Position numbers and translations under genes: made by a program
The notes under the pieces: generated by a model
Database searches by the model: none
Told to the model about the DNA's origin: nothing
Seen by the model: the letters and a program-made list of their open reading frames with translations, nothing else
Shown here: positions 4,147 through 7,267 of the stretch, piece after piece
Layout of the letters: every line of letters begins with the position of its first letter
Numbering within the stretch: the first letter of the stretch is position 1
Origin: Solirubrobacterales bacterium
Lineage (GTDB): Bacteria; Actinomycetota; Thermoleophilia; Solirubrobacterales; 70-9
Direction of reading: 5' to 3'
DNA length: 7,267 nucleotides
Assembly: GCA_013694825.1 (NCBI GenBank)
Contig: JACDBR010000080.1
Coordinates: forward strand, 1-7,267

Positions 4147-4761
4147 ATGACTAGCTGCATGCCACGCAAGATCAAGACGCTCGACGAGTCGGCGCTCGGC
4201 TTTAGCTGGACGATCGACGAGGCCTACGAGCGCGGCTCCCACGCCCTGGCCGATGGGGGAAGGGTCTGGATCGTCGACCCCGTCGACTTCGACGGCCTCG
4301 ACGAGAAGCTCCGGGCACTCGGCGAGCCCGCAGCGGTGCTCCAGCTGCTCGACCGCCATGACCGCGACTGCGCCGAGGTCGCCGAGCGGCTCGGCGTTCC
4401 GCATCACAACATCCCCGACGAGCTGCCTGACTCGCCGTTCGAGGTGATCAAGGTGATCCAGCTCCCGGTCTGGAAGGAGCGGGCGCTCTGGTGGGCCGAT
4501 CGCCAGGCGCTGATCGTCGCCGAGGTCGTAGGCACCAACAGCCTCTACACCGCCGGACAGGGCGGCATCGGGATGCACATCTTCCTCCGCCCCAGGCCAC
4601 CGAAGGTGCTTCGCGGTCGCTCACCGCAGCACCTGCTGATGGGTCACGGCGACCCGCTGCACGGCCCCGAGGCGACCGACGGGCTGGAGTACGCCTACGC
4701 CCACGCGCGCAAGGACCTGATCAAGGCCTGGCGAAACGCGCCGGCGTCGGTTCGCGACTAG
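4147..4761 (+). CDS. Metallo-beta-lactamase-fold-like protein with degenerate metal site (204 aa)
   Basis: I do not recognise a named family. The layout recalls the MBL fold: an early strand with Asp (GGRVWIVDPVDFDGLDEKL, 37-55), a strand ending in LLDRHDRDCAEVAERLGVPHH (67-87), a strand-turn ALWWADRQALIVAEVVGTNSLY (113-134), and LLMGHGDPLHG (163-173), which looks like the late GHG.P..G loop of MBL hydrolases. Where MBL enzymes have HxHxDH, this protein has RHDRDC (70-75), leaving only the Asp in register, so hydrolytic metal chemistry may be lost. No signal peptide or membrane helix is seen. Starts at ATG 4147 and ATG 4159 (four codons in) are both possible; neither has a clear ribosome binding site. 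It follows the cupin by 18 bp. Its stop TAG (4759-4761) overlaps the stop of the convergent peptidase. Confidence 0.65.
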   Translation: MTSCMPRKIKTLDESALGFSWTIDEAYERGSHALADGGRVWIVDPVDFDGLDEKLRALGEPAAVLQLLDRHDRDCAEVAERLGVPHHNIPDELPDSPFEVIKVIQLPVWKERALWWADRQALIVAEVVGTNSLYTAGQGGIGMHIFLRPRPPKVLRGRSPQHLLMGHGDPLHGPEATDGLEYAYAHARKDLIKAWRNAPASVRD

Positions 4762-6569
4762 CTGCGCTTCGCCTGCTTGGCCGCCTGTTCGGCGAGCTCG
4801 AGCTGGCGCTCGATCAGATCCAGACCGGCGCTCCAGAAGCCCGGGTCGCGCAGGTCGACGCCGACGATCTCGCCCAGCTCCTCGGGCGAGCGCGAGCCGC
4901 CGGCTCGCAATAGGTCGAGGTAGGAGGGCACGAAGCCTTCGCCCTCCTGCTCGTAGCGGCGATAGACCGATAGCGCCAGCAGGTGGCCATAGGCATAGGC
5001 GTAGACGTAGCCGGGCGTATCGATGAAGTGAGGGACGTAGGACCACCAGGAGCCGTAGTCGGTGGAGGGCTCGACCGAGTCGCCCAGCAGGTCGGTCTGG
5101 GTCTCGAGCCAGAGCGAGCCGAAGTCGTCGACCGACAGCTCGCCTGACTCGCGCCGCCGGGTGTGGATCCGATCCTCGAAGCGGTTCATCGCAACCTGGC
5201 GAAACACCGCGGCGACCGCGCCGTCGAGCGAGTCGGCCAGCAGCGAGAGCCGCGCCGAGGCGTCCGGCGCCTGGTCCAGGAGCCGCTCGAGAACGATCGT
5301 CTCGCCGAAGATCGACGCGGTCTCGGCGACGGTCAGCGGAGTCGCGAACTGAAACAGTCCCTGCGGGCGAGCCAGCGCGGCGTGGGCGCCGTGGCCCAGC
5401 TCGTGAGCCATCGTCAGCGCGTCGCGGGGGCGCGAGGTGTAGTTCAGCATCACGTAGGGGTGTGCGCTCGGCACGGTGTAGGAGCAGAAGGCGCCGCCGC
5501 GCTTGCCGCGATCGGGCGGCGCATCGATGTAGCCGTCGAAGAAGGCCGCGGCGGTGTCGCCGAGCTCGGGAGAGAAGCCTCGGTAGCAGTCGAGCACCAG
5601 CTCGCGCGCGTCGGCGTAGGGGATCGTCTGCTCAGCCTCGCCGAGTGGCGCCATGCGGTCGTAGTAGGCGAGCCGCTCGAGGCCGAGGACGCCGGCCTTG
5701 AGGCGATACCAGCGCCGCGCCAACTCATAGCGCGAGACGACGGCCTCGATCAGCGCCGCCACGGATTCGTCGCTGGCCTCGTTGGCGAGGTTGCGCGAGG
5801 CGAGCCAGTTCGGGTAGGAGCGCAGCCGGTCCTTGGTCGCCTTGTCGGCCAGCAGCGTGTTGAAGACGAATGCGCGCGTGCGTACGCCGGGCTCGAGCGC
5901 TTCGGTGATCGCCCCGGCCGCCTCCGCGCGGCGCTCGCGGTCGGAATCCTCGAGCCGGCTCAGCGCCTGCATCAGGGCGACCGGCTCTTTGGCGTCGGGC
6001 AGCTCGACCGTCACCGAGGAGATCTGCTCGGTGAACAGACGCCTGAAGGCCGAGGGGCCGGTCACGGCGGTCTCGGTGAGCACGCGCTCCTCGGGCTCAG
6101 AGAGCTGGTGCGGGCGGTAGCGACGAAGCGTCCTGAGATAATGGCGCCACGGGCCGGCCTGCTCGGCGCCGAGCAGCCGGTCGGCCTGCTCTGACTCGAG
6201 CTGGTTCCACTCCAGCTCGAAGAACAGCAGCTCGGTCTCGAGCTCGGCGCCCCGCTCGTGGACCTTCTGGAGCAGCGCGCCGCGCTCGGGGTCCTGGGTA
6301 TCGACCGTGAACCACAACGAGGCGAACGAGCCCGCTCGGCCGAGCAGGTCGAAGATCGCCTCGAGGTCGTCCATCGCCGAAGCGAGCTGCTCGGCGTCGA
6401 GCTCGCCAACCCGGCCGCGATGTGACTCGGCGAAGCTGCCGGCGCGCTTGTGCGCCTCCTCAAGCATCGAGAGCACGCCGTCGACGCCGCGCCCGTCGAC
6501 GAGCGGCTCGAGGTCCCAGCGAGCCTCGGCGAGCTCGTCGTCAGCTTCCTGCGTCGCCGCGGTGCTCAC
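4758..6569 (-). CDS. pepF: M3 family zinc oligoendopeptidase (oligoendopeptidase F/PepF type, 603 aa)
   Basis: A cytoplasmic zinc metallopeptidase of family M3B that cleaves short peptides. The zinc site is HELGH at residues 389-393 (DALTMAHELGHGAHAAL), with E390 catalytic and E416 in TVAETASIFGE as the third ligand, 23 residues after H393. Near the C-terminus, HFIDTPGYVYAYAYGHLLA (514-532) supplies the conserved His and Tyr residues that line the substrate site. Residues 1-200 match the helical N-terminal lobe (PepF N domain), and total length is as expected for the family. The start is GTG at 6567-6569: TAACCT lies exactly 7 nt upstream, and the chain begins just before DDELAEARWDLEPLV, a typical PepF opening. 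The longer frame to 6818 adds 83 Pro/Arg-rich residues overlapping the upstream gene and is rejected. The 3' end overlaps the convergent gene at CTAG. Confidence 0.92.
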   Translation of the reverse strand: MSTAATQEADDELAEARWDLEPLVDGRGVDGVLSMLEEAHKRAGSFAESHRGRVGELDAEQLASAMDDLEAIFDLLGRAGSFASLWFTVDTQDPERGALLQKVHERGAELETELLFFELEWNQLESEQADRLLGAEQAGPWRHYLRTLRRYRPHQLSEPEERVLTETAVTGPSAFRRLFTEQISSVTVELPDAKEPVALMQALSRLEDSDRERRAEAAGAITEALEPGVRTRAFVFNTLLADKATKDRLRSYPNWLASRNLANEASDESVAALIEAVVSRYELARRWYRLKAGVLGLERLAYYDRMAPLGEAEQTIPYADARELVLDCYRGFSPELGDTAAAFFDGYIDAPPDRGKRGGAFCSYTVPSAHPYVMLNYTSRPRDALTMAHELGHGAHAALARPQGLFQFATPLTVAETASIFGETIVLERLLDQAPDASARLSLLADSLDGAVAAVFRQVAMNRFEDRIHTRRRESGELSVDDFGSLWLETQTDLLGDSVEPSTDYGSWWSYVPHFIDTPGYVYAYAYGHLLALSVYRRYEQEGEGFVPSYLDLLRAGGSRSPEELGEIVGVDLRDPGFWSAGLDLIERQLELAEQAAKQAKRS

Positions 6570-6576
6570 GTCTTCG

Positions 6577-6582
6577 AGGTTA
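6577..6582 (-). promoter_or_regulatory. Candidate -10 (TAACCT) of the peptidase, overlapping the upstream stop codon
   Basis: On the minus strand TAACCT is followed by 7 nt and the GTG at 6569, predicting a leaderless mRNA. Its first three bases are the TAA stop (6580-6582) of the upstream small gene. No -35 of TTGAC type is visible. Confidence 0.5.
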
Positions 6583-6936
6583 TTCGCCGCGGCCCGCGGG
6601 CCTGGCGGCCCCGCTCCGATCGCGCCCCGGAACCGCAACCCCGAGGCGGACGTGGGTTGGGTCGAAACCGGAGACGAGCGGGACCCCGAGGCGCCTGGCG
6701 ATCCGATAGGACCAGGCGTAGGGCCAGGGAACGGGAAGCTCCGGGGCAAACGAGGTGACCGAGCCATCCTTGGCCTCGACCTCGAGGCAGAACCTGGTAG
6801 TCGGCAGCACCCATCCACGCGGGTGATCGAACCCGACCAAGCGAACCCGGGACGGCCCTCCTCCCCCGCTCAGCTGCCTGATCTCGCGCACCGCCCTTCG
6901 GATCCGAAACGGGTTCAGGTAGCGAAGCCGGCTCAT
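6580..6936 (-). CDS. Unrecognised small basic protein (118 aa)
   Basis: I do not recognise this family. The first 20 residues are basic (MSRLRYLNPFRIRRAVREIR), followed by a Gly run, then a compact region rich in Trp, Tyr, Phe and Pro (VRLVGFDHPRGWVLP, 31-45; PVPWPYAWSYRIARRLGVPLVSGFDPTHVRLGVAVP, 68-103), and a basic tail. The alternating hydrophobic pattern suggests a small beta-rich soluble domain; no membrane helix, signal peptide or cysteine cluster is seen. The start at ATG 6936 has GGGAG directly against it, which is too close for a normal ribosome binding site; an in-frame ATG at 7014 would add 26 residues and leave 62 bp to the divergent kinase gene. The stop TAA lies inside the putative -10 of the downstream peptidase. 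Coding reality is supported by residue composition and its fit between neighbours. Confidence 0.55.
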   Translation of the reverse strand: MSRLRYLNPFRIRRAVREIRQLSGGGGPSRVRLVGFDHPRGWVLPTTRFCLEVEAKDGSVTSFAPELPVPWPYAWSYRIARRLGVPLVSGFDPTHVRLGVAVPGRDRSGAARPAGRGE

Positions 6937-7076
6937 CTCCCGGCGGCCGTACCCGGCGCACGTGAATGGCAACCCGGGAGCCGGCTTCTCGCGGCTGCAC
7001 GGGCTGCGGCTCATCTCAGGCCCACGCGAGCGCCGATACGCGCGGCACGATCCTCGGGGCTTGCGAGACTGGCGGT

Positions 7077-7267
7077 GTGAGCGACTCGCGAGGACCCACC
7101 AGGGGGCGAAGCGCCCGCACCGCCCGGCTGGGCCGCGTCGCGATCGGTGGCGCCGCGCGCTGGGCAGGCGAGCGCTTGGACGTCCGCGGCTCCGACGACG
7201 ATCGCAAGCGGCGGCGGGGCGACCGCGTCGTGGCGACGATCGACTCGCTGGTCGACCAGCTCTCGGT
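7077..7267 (+). CDS. ABC1/AarF/UbiB-family atypical kinase, N-terminal part, truncated by window edge
   Basis: From GTG at 7077 the frame is open to the right edge (63 codons). The sequence GRSARTARLGRVAIGGAARWAGERLD (residues 10-35), then a charged RKRRRGDR (43-50), then VVATIDSLVDQLS (51-63), is the typical opening of actinobacterial ABC1/AarF proteins, where R.ART..LGR.A.GGA..W is followed by the A-Q-L-...-MKxGQ region. That KxGQ motif, characteristic of the family, would lie just beyond the window. The family comprises atypical protein-kinase-like ATPases linked to quinone biosynthesis and membrane lipid processes. GAGACT ending 6 nt before the start is a poor but suggestive -10. It is divergent from the small gene on the minus strand. 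Confidence 0.75.
   Translation, partial: MSDSRGPTRGRSARTARLGRVAIGGAARWAGERLDVRGSDDDRKRRRGDRVVATIDSLVDQLS

Noticed and set aside
3844..4578. 244-codon minus-strand frame opposite the cupin and MBL-like genes
   Set aside because: Antisense shadow; the plus strand carries a complete cupin motif and a coherent second protein.
5163..6194. 343-codon plus-strand frame inside the peptidase
   Set aside because: Antisense shadow of the M3 peptidase; no recognisable domain and no start signal.
6570..6818. 83-residue N-terminal extension of the peptidase
   Set aside because: Pro/Arg/Ser-rich low-complexity translation overlapping another minus-strand gene; the GTG at 6569 has the TAACCT-N7 spacing and fits the family's N-terminus.
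1..7267. CRISPR array, insertion sequence, phage or toxin-antitoxin locus
   Set aside because: No regularly spaced direct repeats, transposase or integrase motifs, attachment-site duplications, or toxin-antitoxin-like gene pair were seen.

Overview
This is a GC-rich bacterial chromosome segment that reads like ordinary core and accessory chromosome of an actinobacterium. The protein flavour (standalone 5'-3' exonuclease, Lys/Ala-rich histone-like protein, CsbD stress protein, ABC1/UbiB kinase) and frequent promoter-proximal starts suggest Thermoleophilia/Solirubrobacterales. That placement is inference from recall, not from a search. I see no insertion sequence, phage gene, CRISPR array, tRNA or rRNA.

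Region 1 (1-1053, all minus strand) holds the 5' end of a MalY/PatB-type PLP-dependent C-S lyase running off the left edge, then a small basic histone-H1-like protein, then a CsbD stress protein. The gaps between them carry strong hairpins.

Region 2 (1054-2094) is a dyad-rich divergent control region followed by a plus-strand cluster: a 21-codon leader ORF whose stop overlaps the start of a four-helix membrane protein, then a small acidic protein that may be DUF2007-like. Both sides of the divergent region carry a GGGTAG element resembling a stress-sigma (sigma-B/F type) -10, which fits the CsbD gene.

Region 3 (2187-3613) has a standalone Pol I-type 5'-3' exonuclease (plus) convergent with a phosphinothricin-acetyltransferase-like GNAT enzyme (minus).

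Region 4 (3614-6569) has a divergent promoter region, then a cupin and a metallo-beta-lactamase-fold-like protein in tandem on the plus strand. These converge on a large M3 oligoendopeptidase F-type metallopeptidase on the minus strand. The two convergent stop codons share one CTAG.

Region 5 (6580-7267) has an unrecognised small protein upstream of the peptidase on the minus strand and, divergently, the 5' end of an ABC1/AarF/UbiB-type kinase running off the right edge.

No single system links the genes; this is mostly a set of independent short transcription units. The most notable signals are: a repeated TANNNT-N7-GTG arrangement pointing to leaderless mRNAs; a structured divergent stress-type control region with a coupled leader ORF; an exonuclease with two substituted active-site positions; and an MBL-like protein without the usual metal-binding motif.
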